From Gloeopeniophorella convolvens (lineage: Eukaryota; Basidiomycota; Agaricomycetes; Russulales), in assembly GCA_022496205.1 (NCBI GenBank), contig WTXD01000105.1, positions 1 to 57,790 of the forward strand: 57,790 bases of DNA, read 5' to 3'. The notes below the pieces were generated by a model. The model was given only the letters and a program-made list of their open reading frames with translations. It had not been told where the DNA came from and did no database searches. The translations under genes were made by a program, and so were the position numbers. Positions 12,396 to 23,518 of this stretch are shown here, in pieces; positions within the stretch are counted from its first letter, which is position 1, and every line of letters starts with the position of its first letter.

Positions 12396-13052
12396 CGTCG
12401 CGCTCGTGTCTTGCGATCGCCCCGTATCCATCCTGCTCGTTCATTCGCGTCAACCCCATCGTCTGAGCAACTGCCTCTTTCGAGATATCGTTGTCCTGCT
12501 ACATCCTTCCACGACCTTTGTTGATCTCGTTCACGTACTCTTGACTTACGATTATGGACACGTCCTACGTAAACCGGCTTCTCTCGGATCAGGGCGGTGG
12601 CTCTTACCAAAGCGTCCATTCATCAGCCACCTCTATACGCCCTTGGCTTTCAACAATACGCAAGCATTGTATGTACTAGACCAATATACCAGCACGATCG
12701 GGTGCTCTCTTCTCCCCCATCAGCTCGGCAACAGAGAAGGTTTGCCCCACCTTGAACACCTAATCACAGAACACCCAAGATCATTAGCACCCGTGGGAAC
12801 CTGCAGGATCCATTGACAGCACTTCAGGTAAGTGCAACACCCCAAGCTGATCTTGGAGCGCCAAATTACAAAAGCAGGTGGGCCGAGGTAGCTTGATGTC
12901 GAACGAAACGGCAGGGAGGCACAACATCACGCGGCGCTAGGAACACCTGGTAGTCACTGCGGGCGCGTCGAGGAAATGCATAAAGAGCCTAGCTGGGCTT
13001 CCCTGCGCCCCATTCACGCACCCGTCCTCCACTCCCACAGCTGTTCGGCGAC
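12396..13052. other. Intergenic, nothing seen
   Basis: Spacer between the DUF6535 remnant and the lipase-like gene. Open frames here have no family resemblance and are broken by many stops. The final ~150 bases presumably carry the lipase promoter. Confidence 0.4.
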
Positions 13053-14283
13053 ATGTCCAGCTTCACCGAGGCCTGGCTCTCCGACCCGAACGCCGGCTCC
13101 TTCTACACACGCACCTACGCGCCCGCGTCGGGCGCCCCGCGCGCCGTCGTCGTTTTCATCCACGGCTTCATCGAGCACATCGCGCGGTACGAGTACGTGC
13201 ACGCGCGCTGGGCGGCCCACGGCATCGCAACCTTCGCGTTCGACCAGCGCGGCTTCGGGCGCACCGCCACCGACCCTGCCCACAAGGCGCCCGGCGCCGT
13301 GTATGGGAACACGAGCGACGCAGACGCGATTGCGGACATTGCGTGGGCGCTCCGCACGGCCCGCGAGGCGCACCCGGGCGTGCCTCTGTTCCTGATGGGA
13401 CATTCCATGGTGCGTGGCGCATCTCCGCGTTCGTACGGTATGTACCAGCATGCTTAGTCTGTTGCGTAGGGGGCACGCTGGTGCTCTCGTTCCCCACGCG
13501 CGCCGATACGCAGGAGACGACGAAGCTCTTGTCCGGCGTCATCGCGACCGGCGCGCACGTCCGCCTCACGAAGCCATCGCCGCTCGTCGTGCGCTGGGTC
13601 TTGAAGAGCGGGCTTCCGGCGCTGCTCCCGAACCAGAACGTCCCCGCCGTCGTCGAGGCAAAGGTGTGTGACGCAAAGAGGATCCCGCAGCGATCCTTAT
13701 CCGGGTGCTGCAGTACCTTTCGCACGACCCTGCGGTGCTCGAGGCGTACGATAGCGACCCGCTCGTCCGCAAGACAGCCTCCCTGCGCACGCTGGATGGC
13801 ATGTTCAAGCGCGTATGTTGCTTGTTTGATACCGTGTGGCCTCGCTCACATGCCGCACAGGCAGACGGCCTGAACAGTAACGACTACCAGAAGTGGCCTG
13901 TCGAACTCCCGGTGAGTAGATCAGCTGCGAACCTAACCTCAAACTCACGGACTGCAGGTCCTGCTGTTCATGGCTCTGAAGACATGGTACGGCACATTCC
14001 TCCCTGGAATCCGATGTGTGCCTGCACACCTGACACGCACCCCGAACAGATGTGTTCTGTTGACGCCGCGAAGGAGTTCTGCGAAAAGCTCCCTGCGAAG
14101 GACAAGAATATTTCTGTCTACGAGGTTTGCTACCCTCCTCAATCCCCGCTTGACACCGCTGAGCATGCGATATCACAGGGTGGATACCATGAGCTCCAGA
14201 ACGAGCCGGATGGCGTGCGGGAGAAGTTTGTGGATGAGTGCATTGCGTGGGTTGAGGCGCGCGCTGCTCGATTCAATGAATAG
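13053..14283 (+). CDS. Monoacylglycerol lipase-like alpha/beta hydrolase, frame damaged
   Basis: Serine hydrolase of the monoglyceride lipase family (Hydrolase_4/S33 fold), expected to cleave monoacylglycerols or related esters. Exon 1 (13053-13409) shows VVVFIHGFIEHIARYEYV (oxyanion HG), FAFDQRGFGRT and the nucleophile elbow GHSM, completed by GG after the intron. Later exons give EAYDSDPLVRK, an acid-loop motif HGSED and the catalytic-His motif GGYHELQNE. Intron phases fail by one base at the GHSM|GG junction (13409/13470, a run of five G) and again at LPVL|VHGSED (~13960). Both sites would be repaired by one extra base. All three catalytic elements are otherwise present. It has no signal peptide, so is probably intracellular. 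Either two sequence errors or a recent pseudogene. Confidence 0.75.
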
Positions 14284-14762
14284 ATTGAAGATGTAGATGC
14301 GTTCTAATGGCGCGGAAGCATGGAAGCAAAGTGGAAGGCAGCCGCTTGCTGTTGTCGGCGCACTCGGCAGAGCTGCTAGCTAGCATCCCTGCTTCGAGGG
14401 TCCTAGGGGTCGCCATCCCGCCCGAGGTGCCAAAGTTGTAGTATGCGTAAAGCGGCGACTCCCGAGTCACCAGCGACCAGCGATTTGTCATACGCTGTGG
14501 ATTTCCGAGTCGCGCGCTTTGCCGCGACATTGATTTGCTCATTGTTGCAACATCGCTGTGTCCGGTCGTCCGCTGTCGACTTCCTCAGCTGCCACTTCTG
14601 ACATAGAATTCTGGCCGTCATGAGAAGACTCTGCTGCCTACAGTCATCGCGCTGTGGGTCATCCAGTGCTCACGACCGCGCGGTCAGCAACTTCCGGTGG
14701 GCCAGTTTTCTAGGTCCGCCACTGACGACATTGACGGGTTCTGCACAGGCGAGCTCAGCGAG
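14284..14762. other. Intergenic, nothing seen
   Basis: Spacer before the decayed sedolisin copy. No promoter element or coding frame could be supported. Confidence 0.35.
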
Positions 14763-16905
14763 TGTGACTCTCCCTCCTCATTACCCTCGCGGCTTTCGTG
14801 TACAGCGCTCCCTCCAACCTCAAGTTGCGCCAGGCCATCCCTGCCCGCGCAACTGGGTCGACCTCGGCCCCGCGCCCGTCCGCACGTGATCCCGTTTCGC
14901 ATCGCGCTGCCACAGCTGCGCTTCGGCGAGCTCGAGCGCCTTCTGCTCGAGGTCAGCGACCCGGGCGCATGCAAGCTACGGCGCGCACCTCTCGAAGGAG
15001 GAAGTCGAGGAGCTCGCCGCGCCCCACCCGAGCAGCTTCGACGCCGTCCACGCCTGGCTCGCGGAGCACGGCATCTACCAGGACTCGTGCGAGCGCTCTC
15101 CAGCGCTCGCCGGCGGGCGGTTGGGTGACGGTGCGCGTGCCCGTCGGAAAAGCGGAGAGGATGCTCGGCACGGTATGCAGCTGTACTGTTACCAGCGTGC
15201 GCGGCGGATGCTGATATACCCGCGCGCAGGAGTTCCGCGTGTGGCAGCATGCGCAGGATGGCGACGTGCTCGTGCGCACGACGCACGATGGCCTCCCGAA
15301 GCACCTCGACGACCACGTTGAGCTCGACCATCCGACGACCGCGTTCAACCATGCGCGCGCGCAGCGCGCGATCTCCCGCTTCTCCCCGACCGGAGATACC
15401 TCCGCCGACGCGTCTGAAGCGCCCGCATCGGGCGCGAAGATCACCGTGCCCGGCTCCGGCGCCACCGTCGACGCGAGTTGCAACACGACGGTCACGATCT
15501 CGTGTCTCAAACATCTCTACAGTGCCGTTGGCTTTGTGCCAAAAGCGACTGAGGAAAACGCGATCGCGCTCACGGGGTATCTCGAGTAGTTCATGAACTT
15601 GGCCGATCTCCAGCAGTTCTACGCGGATCTGGTCCCTGCTGCTGTCAACACGTCGGTTGATGTTGTTCTGATCAACGGTGCGTCGTGCTGTCGGTCATCG
15701 CGTGGAACAGATTTCTGATTAGGAGGCATAGGCGGACTGAACAACCGGACGCTCGATGGAGCAGGTGCAGAGGCAAATCTGGACGTGCAGTATGCGCTCG
15801 GCATCTCGTTTCCGATTCCTGGCACATTCTTCTCGACCAGCCGCGCCTGCCGTTCATCCCGGAGACTGGCAATCAGACCGACATGAACGAGCCCTACTCA
15901 GATTGGCTCGACTTTGTCCTCAAGCCAAAGACGATCCCGCAGACCATCTCGACTAGCTACGGCGACGGCGGGCAGACCGGTGCGTCGGAATCCTCCCGTG
16001 TGTTTGGCAATATCTTGCTGATGCACGCGTGTGTAGTACCTGAGGACTATGAAAAGCATGGTTGCGCCGGCTTTGCACAGCCTGGCGGGCGCGGCGTCTC
16101 GCTAACGGTCAGCTCGGGCGACGGCGGCGTCGGCGATGGTGACCCGGATCCTGTGACACAGCAGTGCTTCTCGAACGATGACAACAGCCAGACCAAATTC
16201 CTCGCTGGCTTCCCCGCGAGCTGCCCGTTGTGCGTACCCAATAGGCTCCGTCCTGCACTTCCGGTGATCAACACCAATCTGTGCAGCGTGACTGCCATCG
16301 GCGGCACCATCCACATCCCCGAGGTCCTAGCTGACTTTTCCAGAATCGGGTTCAGCGAATACGTACGTGTTCCTTGGATTGTCTTCGCTGGCACGGCTGA
16401 CGCGCGCGTGTACCAGTTCCCGCACCCGTCCTGGCAGGACGCTGCTGTGGAAGACTTCCTCAACGAGCTGCCCGAAGGCACCTACGCGGGGCTCTTCAAC
16501 GCGAGTGGCTGCGTACGCACCATAGTTTCTTCCTATCCAGGAGTACCCCGACGCCCGCGCGCACAGGTCTACCCAGACGTCTCGGCGCAGTCGTACAACT
16601 TCCGCGTCTTCGTGTCGCTGCTGAACGACGCGCGCCTCTCGGCGGGGCTCCCGTCGCTCGGCCTCCTCAACCCGCTCATCTACTCGCTCGAGGGGGCCGG
16701 GTTCAATGACATCACAGTGGGCAACGCGCCGGGGTGTGGCACGCCTGGATTCAATGTGCGTACAGCTCGTCTCGTTCCTCTCTCGTGTGGTTTGGGATGC
16801 TGATGCGGTTGGGCTGTTGGTCAGGCCACTGCTGGGTGGGACCCTGTGACAGGCTTTGGCATGCCAGACTTTGGGAAGCTGAAGGACATTGTGCTTGCCA
16901 CTTGA
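14763..16905 (+). pseudogene. Sedolisin (S53) protease pseudogene, upstream tandem copy
   Basis: Diverged duplicate of the gene at 17722-20146. A signal-peptide-like stretch (LSLLITLAAFVYSAPSNLKL) is present but its start codon position reads GTG TGA. The propeptide frame slips at least three times between 14850 and 14990. A TAG at 15587-15589 replaces the CAG codon of the second copy (GYLDQF becomes GYLE-stop-F). Another 1-nt slip lies near 15838. The Glu/Asp helix (GAEANLDVQ) and an SGD-type motif (SSGDGGVGDG) survive, but about 22 codons holding the catalytic-serine motif GTSxxAPTFAG are deleted near 16610, where SAQSYNFRVF runs straight into VSLLNDARL. The C-terminal [11 protein letters not shown] and GWDPVTGFGMPDF remain. 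It cannot make an active protease. Confidence 0.85.
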
Positions 16906-17641
16906 CGCGACTTAGAACTACTGCTACGCGTGTGTATCATTTGGCCATTCTATATAAGCACACAACTTCTTCGGGCTTTGTCTCCCGGTGGCTTATGAAG
17001 AGCGTGAACTAGCGTGAACTCGAAGCGGCCTCACTGGGCTACACGCTGACAAAGGAACCGAGGTGACGTCGGGGTTTGCCGCCTGCACGAAAGCCATGTG
17101 CGCTTCTTGCACTCAACTTTCACTATCTCGCAGTCCTGGACTTCATCATCTTTGTCGCATACGGGAGTCGTCCGCCAAGGCGGCTTCCTGGCGTCGACGA
17201 GTCTAAGGAAGGGCCTGCGGCTAATTTAAGATCGAGGTTCGGACTCGCAATGTGCCAATCGTTTCTACCTGGCAGGTTCCCCGACAGCAGCTGACGGATC
17301 CGTTTACGACATCGTCTCATATCCTGGCTGAGCGCGGGTGGGCCAAGTGCGCTTTTGGCATAGCGAAGCTTTTGTAATGGTCCCCGACAGAAACTGATTC
17401 TCAGCATCAGATACGATGCCGCTCGGCTTCACCGCGCTGCTGCGCTACTCGGGCGGTGTTGCTCTTCTCGAAGCTGGCCACTTCTTTTGTTGGATCGGCT
17501 CCTGGCATGCTCGAGCACGGCCTCTGGCGCCGACGACTGCTTATAATGAGGTGTCGATCCTCGGTACCACCGTCTCTGCGCCCTTCCCATTCTTGGCGGT
17601 GCTTCTTGACCTAGTGACAGCGCTTAATTGCGCGCACATCA
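16906..17641. other. Intergenic between tandem sedolisin copies
   Basis: About 740 bases. A TATATAAG at 16950-16957 has no gene closely downstream. No open frame of note and no repeats recognised. The right end carries the promoter of the intact-looking sedolisin copy. Confidence 0.35.
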
Positions 17642-17647
17642 TATAAA
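17642..17647 (+). promoter_or_regulatory. TATA box of sedolisin gene
   Basis: TATAAA, 80 nt upstream of the ATG at 17722, in a position that would place the transcription start around 17675 and leave a short 5' leader. Confidence 0.5.
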
Positions 17648-17721
17648 CAATTTGCTCACAACCTGCCCAACATCCTTTCTTCTTTCCCCCAAGCTCCGAA
17701 CTGACAACCGCATTGGCAACA

Positions 17722-20146
17722 ATGCGTCCACTCCTTTTCTCTTTTGTCGCCCTCGCCCTGGGCACCCTCCATTCCTTTGCAATCCCCAACCTCCACTCGT
17801 CGCGCGCGAATCAGCCCAAGCTGAAAGACTCCGTTCCACCGCCGCGCAACTGGGTCGACCTCGGCCGCGCTCCGCCCGCGCACGAGATCCCGCTCCGCAT
17901 CGCGCTCCCGCAGGCGCGCTTCGACGAGCTCGAGCGCCATCTCAACGCCGCGAGCGACCCGCAGCACGCGCACTACGGCGCGCACCTCTCCAAGGCGGAG
18001 GTCGAGGCGCTCGTGCGCCCGCCCGCGAGCAGCGCGCAGGCGGTTGACGCGTGGCTCGCAGCGCACGGCGTCGGCGCGGCGCAGACGAGCCGCTCGGCCG
18101 CCGGCGACTGGGTACCGTACGCGTGCCCGTCGCGCTCGCGGAGGCGATGCTCGACACGGTGCGTGCCCCCTGGGCGTGTGTGATTCGCCCCGCACCGATG
18201 GCTCACCCCGGCACGCAGGAGTTCCAGTGTGGCGTCACGACGAGGACGAGGACGGCGCGGACATGCTGTGCGCACGACGCGCTACAGCCTCCCCGAGCAC
18301 CTGCACGCGCACGTTGAGCTCGTGCATCCCACGACGTTCTTCAGCAGCCCCCGCGCGTTCCGCACGACGTTCCGCTTTGGCGCCGGGGACGCCGTGGCCG
18401 CGCTCGATCAGGTCACCGCCGCCACGGCCGGGCTGGCCGTCGCGCCGTCGTGCAACACTACCGTCACGCTCTCGTGCATTCAGGAACTGTACAACATCGG
18501 CGCGTACAGGCCCGCTGCGGCGGACAAGAACGCAATCGGCATCACGGGCTACCTTGACCAGTTCGCAAACAAGGTGGATCTGCAGAAGTTCTACGCAGCG
18601 CAGCGCCCAGACGCGCTGGGCTCGTCCTTCACTACAGTTCTCATCAACGGTGCGTGTGTGTGGTGTGTACGAGCTGATCTGGGGGTCCTGATATGGCGGG
18701 CAGGTGGGCAGAACGACCAGACGCCGGCGAATGCGGGCGGCGAGGCCGACCTTGACGTCCAGATCGCATTTGGCCTTACGCACCCTACACCGGGCACATT
18801 CTGGTCCACCGGCGGCAGCCCGCCGTTCAAGCCGGATGCGATCGAGACGGCGAATGACAACGAGCCCTACGAGAACGTAAGTCGCGGCAGGCTCGTGCGA
18901 CATGATCACGGCTGCTGAAGTGTTCCCCTCGGCAGTGGGTGCAATTTGTACTGGCCCAGGAGAAGGTGCCGCAGACGATCTCGACGAGCTACGGTGACGA
19001 CGAGCAAACAGGTGTGCCGTGTTCCGCTACAATGCGGGACTCGTACTGACCTGGCCTGCTTCGTGTTCACAGTGCCCAAAGACTACGCAGTTCGCGTCTG
19101 CAAGGATTTCGCTCAGCTCGGCGCGCGCGGCGTGTCTGTAATCTTCGCATCCGGAGACTCGGGCGTAGGCGATGGCGATGCGAATCCGGCCAGCCAGAAG
19201 TGTTTCTCAAACGATGGGAAGAACCAGACCAGGTTCATCCCAGTCTTCCCTGCAGGTTGTCCATTGTGCGTCACACCCTAACATAATTCATTCGATGGCC
19301 CTCCGCCTTGCTGAACACGCGATGTCGAACAGCGTCACCACGGTGGGTGGGGCAATGCAGGTTCCCGAAGTCGCGGCATCCTTCTCTGGTGGTGGCTTCA
19401 GCAACTATGTAAGTTGTACTGATGATCGGGGGGCTATTGTTAATGACGGAATATAGTTTGCGCGCCCATCGTGGCAGGATGAGGCTGTTGGGACGTTCCT
19501 TGAAGCACCTGCCTGCCGGAAAGTACGCTGGGCTCTTCAACTCGTGCGTACTTCTTTGTCTTCCATTGACTGCATTACATTGACATCCTCGCGCTCACCA
19601 ATGCAGTGCGGGTCGTGTGCGTGTCGTCTCCCTCCGTACACCCTGACTTTCCGACTGAAATTTGCACTACCGCACACAGGCGTACCCTGACGTCTCCGCG
19701 CAGTCCGTCAACTTCCTCGTCGTCATCGGAGGCAATCCGGAGCTCGTCGCCGGCACATCCGTCGCGGCGCCAACGTTCGCCGGCGTCGTCGGGCTCCTGA
19801 ACGACGCGCGCCTCGCCGCGGGCCAGCCGACGCTCGGCTTCCTCAACCCGCTGCTGTACGCGCTCAAGGGCAAGGGCCTCAACGATATCACAAAGGGCAA
19901 CGCGCCGGGGTGCGGCACGCCCGGTTTTAATGTACGTTTCGTCTTGCCTGCTGTTATCTTCAAACCGCTGACGTGATCGTTGCGGTCTCGTAGGCTACGA
20001 CTGGGTGGGACCCCGTCACGGGCCTAGGGACGCCGAACTTTGGCGAGCTGAAGGCCATCGTCACCGCGAAGCCTAGCAAGGGCTCGCCCGGTGGCTTGCT
20101 GGGGCTCCTCGGGGGCGTACTGGACTTCACGCTTAAACTGCTCTAA
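17722..20146 (+). CDS. Secreted sedolisin / tripeptidyl-peptidase-like protease (S53)
   Basis: Acid serine-carboxyl protease, expected to be secreted and to digest protein outside the cell. The N-terminus is a signal peptide ([20 protein letters not shown]) followed by the pro-kumamolisin activation domain ([35 protein letters not shown]). The catalytic Glu and Asp are in GEADLDVQ, the oxyanion Asp in [10 protein letters not shown], and the nucleophile Ser in [11 protein letters not shown]. The C-terminal calcium-site region ([16 protein letters not shown]) is present, with a short extra hydrophobic tail ([18 protein letters not shown]) missing in the tandem copy. Around ten exons. The frame is one base short near 18111, 18226 and 18268 and one base long near 19490; otherwise splice phases fit. 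Catalytic residues are intact, so I read it as a gene with sequence errors rather than a clear pseudogene. Confidence 0.8.
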
Positions 20147-20509
20147 AAGTACATTACTGCGTGCTTTGTTCAATTGCTGTCGGTTTCATATCTACTGTGG
20201 CAGTCTGACACTTGACACTGTTGGGACTTGGACTTGAGATGACCTGACTGGCCCTAGCATTACTTGCTTGACTTTGTTTCTTTATGTGGGGATAATCTAG
20301 TCGTAAACAATCCTGTACCGACTTCGAAATGGAAAAACATGCTGTCCGGGTGCGGGTCTGTATGTGGAGAACTCCCAGCAGGGTGCTACAGTGTAAGATT
20401 AGAAGGCGCCGTAAAGTTACAGAGGCACCACTATCCATATAAAATCGATACCAGGGCCTCAAGGCCTCACAAGTCGAAGGCCAAAGCAATACACTCAAAA
20501 GGCGCGACG
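20147..20509. other. Intergenic between convergent genes
   Basis: Shared 3' region of the sedolisin gene (+) and the Hep59-like gene (-). Nothing else recognised. Confidence 0.4.
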
Positions 20510-21669
20510 TTACTTGCGCATGCGCTTCTTGAAGCGCTCCATGACCAACTCATCCGTCGCCATCTGTGGACCCCGCGAACGCTCTTCCTCTTCAGGCGCA
20601 GGCGGAAGCCCCATCGCCTCCCGCTTGGCGTCCCGAATGATATCTGCATCCGATTTGAGGCGCAGACTGGGGCGGTAGACTGTCGTGACATGAGATCCGG
20701 AGAGGGCTGTGCGGAAATGCGGACGTACAGCGCGTGGCAGCGAGGTGCGCCTCTGGATCATTGGATGGCCGTTTGTGTGCGCGGTCTTGCGAGAGGATAA
20801 GCTTGGCCTTCTCTGTCTCCTCAATATTCTTCAGCCGCGTGCTGTTCCCCTGGGTGAGTACGACGGCGAAGGAATGGGGCGAAACAACGCACTCCATGCC
20901 GAGGTCGACTTCGGGTATCGCGGTAAGCATCGAGAGCGAGTTGGTCACGCTGCCCTCTTCTCCGGGCTTGCGCTCGACCTTGTATCGGGAGTCGAGGTCG
21001 TTGAAGAAGTCTTCTTGCGTGCTGCCGCCTGCCTTGGCGCCTTCCTCGCCGGCCTGCCCGCGCCCGCGCCGGAGCTTCATGTTCTCTTCGATGTACGACA
21101 TCCTGCAGAAACGTCGATCACAGTAAGACGAATAGACGTTGAGAGGGGCGCACATGTGCTTGTCCACGTCAAGGGCGTTGGTCTGCTGCGTGAAATTGTT
21201 CGCGCGCACAGCGCGGCGCGTCTTGGCTGCTTTTTCCTCCGGTCCCCTGCAAATCCATGAGTAAAGTCCCCGAGTCTCACCAAACGCAAATACGCACTCC
21301 GAGTCAGAGCCGTCCGACACCTGCGCGCCAGGACGCAGTCCGCCCACGGGCGTCTGTGCGTCGTCGTCCGGCTTGGGCCGCTTCTTCTTCCCGTCGCCCT
21401 GCGTCAGCTTGGACGAGTCGATGCCCTGGCGCGCGCGGCGGAATTTGCGGAGCTCGAGCAGTTCGGAGAGACTGTTACACTCGGGTGCGCGTCAGCGCAT
21501 CGCGACTGGTGCGCGAAGGCGGTGGAAACTCACGGCAGCTCCGAGCCCCAGCGTCCTCCCCGCCGTCCGCATTCCGTACCTGGGCGTCCGTTTGCGCGGA
21601 GTCTGAGCGCTCCGGTGAGATCTCGCGCTCGCGGACGCGGGGCTGGGGTCGTGTGCGTTTCTTGATCAT
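20510..21669 (-). CDS. Hep59 / C9orf78 / Tls1-like spliceosome-associated protein
   Basis: Nuclear, highly charged protein of the hepatocellular-carcinoma-antigen-59 family (human C9orf78, fission yeast Tls1), linked in those organisms to pre-mRNA splicing and telomere gene expression. It starts at the ATG at 21669 (MIKKRTRPQPR). Family hallmarks: LRKFRRARQGID, the block SYIEENMKLRRGRG, SMLTAIPEVDLGMECVVS with the conserved IPEVDLG, a KNIEETEKAK helix, and the terminal MERFKKRMRK. Introns at ~21297-21247, ~21152-21102 and ~20720-20670 join cleanly. The exon 1 donor (21533, GTGAGT) and the next exon (21471) are out of phase by one base, the rightmost such slip in the accessory half. Function is by family inference. 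Confidence 0.8.
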
Positions 21670-21932
21670 ACTGCTGTTCGCAGTGGTCGGAAGACAAAGT
21701 TAAGTTCACGTCGTCCGAGGCGCCCGTGCCTTCGCCTCAGGGTCATGTGATGTCGCGCGACTCACACGTGGGTGGGACGCGTCGCGCTCAACTTCTGCTC
21801 AGTGAGTGGAATCAACAGCTAACAGTCAACTATATACACGAACTAGAGTAGTATAAACAAAGCAGAAAGGCTATAAACAGTAGCTACCCAAGCTGGAGCT
21901 TCAATGCGACAGCTACGAAATAGACGACGTGG

Positions 21933-22336
21933 CTACAGCTCCGTGGGGGTTTCCAAGCTGTCAGGTGCTGAGCCTGACCCACCAGGAGGCTGCAACAGAT
22001 CAAGGTCCGAGGGGATGGCATTGGTTTCTGGTTTTTCGAAAGGATCATCCTTCCAATTCAGGGGCGGGTGCGCGGGTCCCGAAAGAGCAGTTCCGTGACC
22101 TACTTCTTGCGTGAGCAAGTCGGACCCGAGCCAATCCCGGTCCCTGATGAGCCTCTCACAGTCCCACTCGAGGGCGTCAAGAAAAGCGCGACTCAGGCGA
22201 GGGGAGTCATCGTGTTGTTTTCAGTGGACTTCTCAGAATTCGTGTCGTTCTGAGGGGATGTGGGAGTTGTAGATGCCATGTAGACATCGAATGGGATACA
22301 CAGCGCTGTCCCCGTGCAGTGAGTATCGTCGCTCAT
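21933..22336 (-). CDS. Candidate small minus-strand gene, unrecognised
   Basis: From an ATG at 22336 (MSDDTHCTGTALCIPFDVYM) a coding-like frame runs to about 22205. After one apparent missing base it continues as DDSPRLSRAFLDALEWDCER, then LIRDRDWLGSDLLTQEVGHG, and ends LDLLQPPGGSGSAPDSLETP-TEL at 21933. About 130 residues, acidic, with no known domain. Upstream there is a TATATAAG (22504-22511, minus) and a possible leader intron (GTAAGT near 22446 to an acceptor near 22378). Supported only by composition and signals; it may be a gene remnant. Confidence 0.3.
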
Positions 22337-22511
22337 TGTGAGACCGTGTCCTTTTTTTTATTGAGTACAACGGGTTGCTATTGTCAGGGCAAGATGGAAG
22401 TATCTCAGGAAGCAGCATAGTGGGTGAGGCTGAGTTGCGGACTTACCTGCTGGGAGACGCGGAAGAAAAGGCTGGCCTACACGGCTGAGACATTGGATTC
22501 TGGCTTATATA

Positions 22512-23518
22512 CCCACGACGGGGCGGAGCGACGGACACAATCCCAGGGTCCGTCCCAGATTCGCCCCTTTTTTCCTTCCACCAGAGTGTCTGCGAGGCCG
22601 GCGCCGGCACTGTGACCTGCATGTCAAGGATATTGTGGAGAGAATGGCGGCTAAAGCCCTTTTCATCGTTCCCGAGACAGGGGCTTTGATAGCGTTGGCA
22701 GGTTATGTCCTGTTCCCGCAATTTGCGTCATTCCACAGATCCCGAATGCTGCTCCGAAAGGCCCACTAGACTGGCGCCATTGTTGCGCGGGTGGTGAGAC
22801 CAGGATGGGCGCCAATTTTGACAGCGCACCAACGTCAAGATCACGATCAGATCTACATATCTCACCCATTGGACGGTGCTTGACGGAGACACCCCGGGCC
22901 ATGCCTAACGAGTCCCTGCTGCCACGACCACTAGGGAATACACTTCCTGGACCTTGCCTTGACCGTCAGCAATCTAGATCCCACTTGCGATTTATAAATT
23001 GATACCTTGAAAGCGAGTGGATGCCACGATATACTCCAATGCGGTATGGGGAGGGGGAGCATTGACAATTTTCACGGAGACCTTTTGTGGCGGCGAGCAC
23101 GCAAGGGCGTTCAATGAGGGGGGCCGCAAGACCCGGAGCAACACCGTGACCGCCAATGAGACAGAAACAAATTCAAGTGCAAGCCTGCCAGAAGCCCACG
23201 AATTATAGCCGCCGCTTTTAACTGATTGGAGTTGATGACGAAGTCTGGTTGTTTAAGTACCGCTGCATCTGTTGTGAACAGAAGACTAGTACTCAGTGAT
23301 CGCCCCCGATAAATACTCTCGAGCTGCAAGGAGGTGGAGGTTAGAAAGAACGGTCACTGGGCTTGAGTGCCGCGCGCCAGGCACGGATCGGCAATAATCG
23401 ATATCGTGGCTCTCATGTGTGCGACGCCGTAGCGCCCTGCGCTACTTTGGCCCCTCCGATTTCCAGCTGCCTCATAATATTCGCTCATCGCGAGGGGTAT
23501 ATCATATCCAGGCGTACT
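22512..23518. other. Intergenic, nothing convincing
   Basis: One kilobase between the small candidate gene and the 3' end of the dynein light intermediate chain gene. Only short open frames; no repeat, tRNA or family resemblance seen. Confidence 0.35.

Noticed and set aside
16944..16960. TATA box of a gene between the sedolisin copies
   Set aside because: No coding frame follows within a plausible distance.
22840..23210. Small plus-strand frames suggesting a short gene
   Set aside because: No start context, intron signals or recognisable product; frames end at random.
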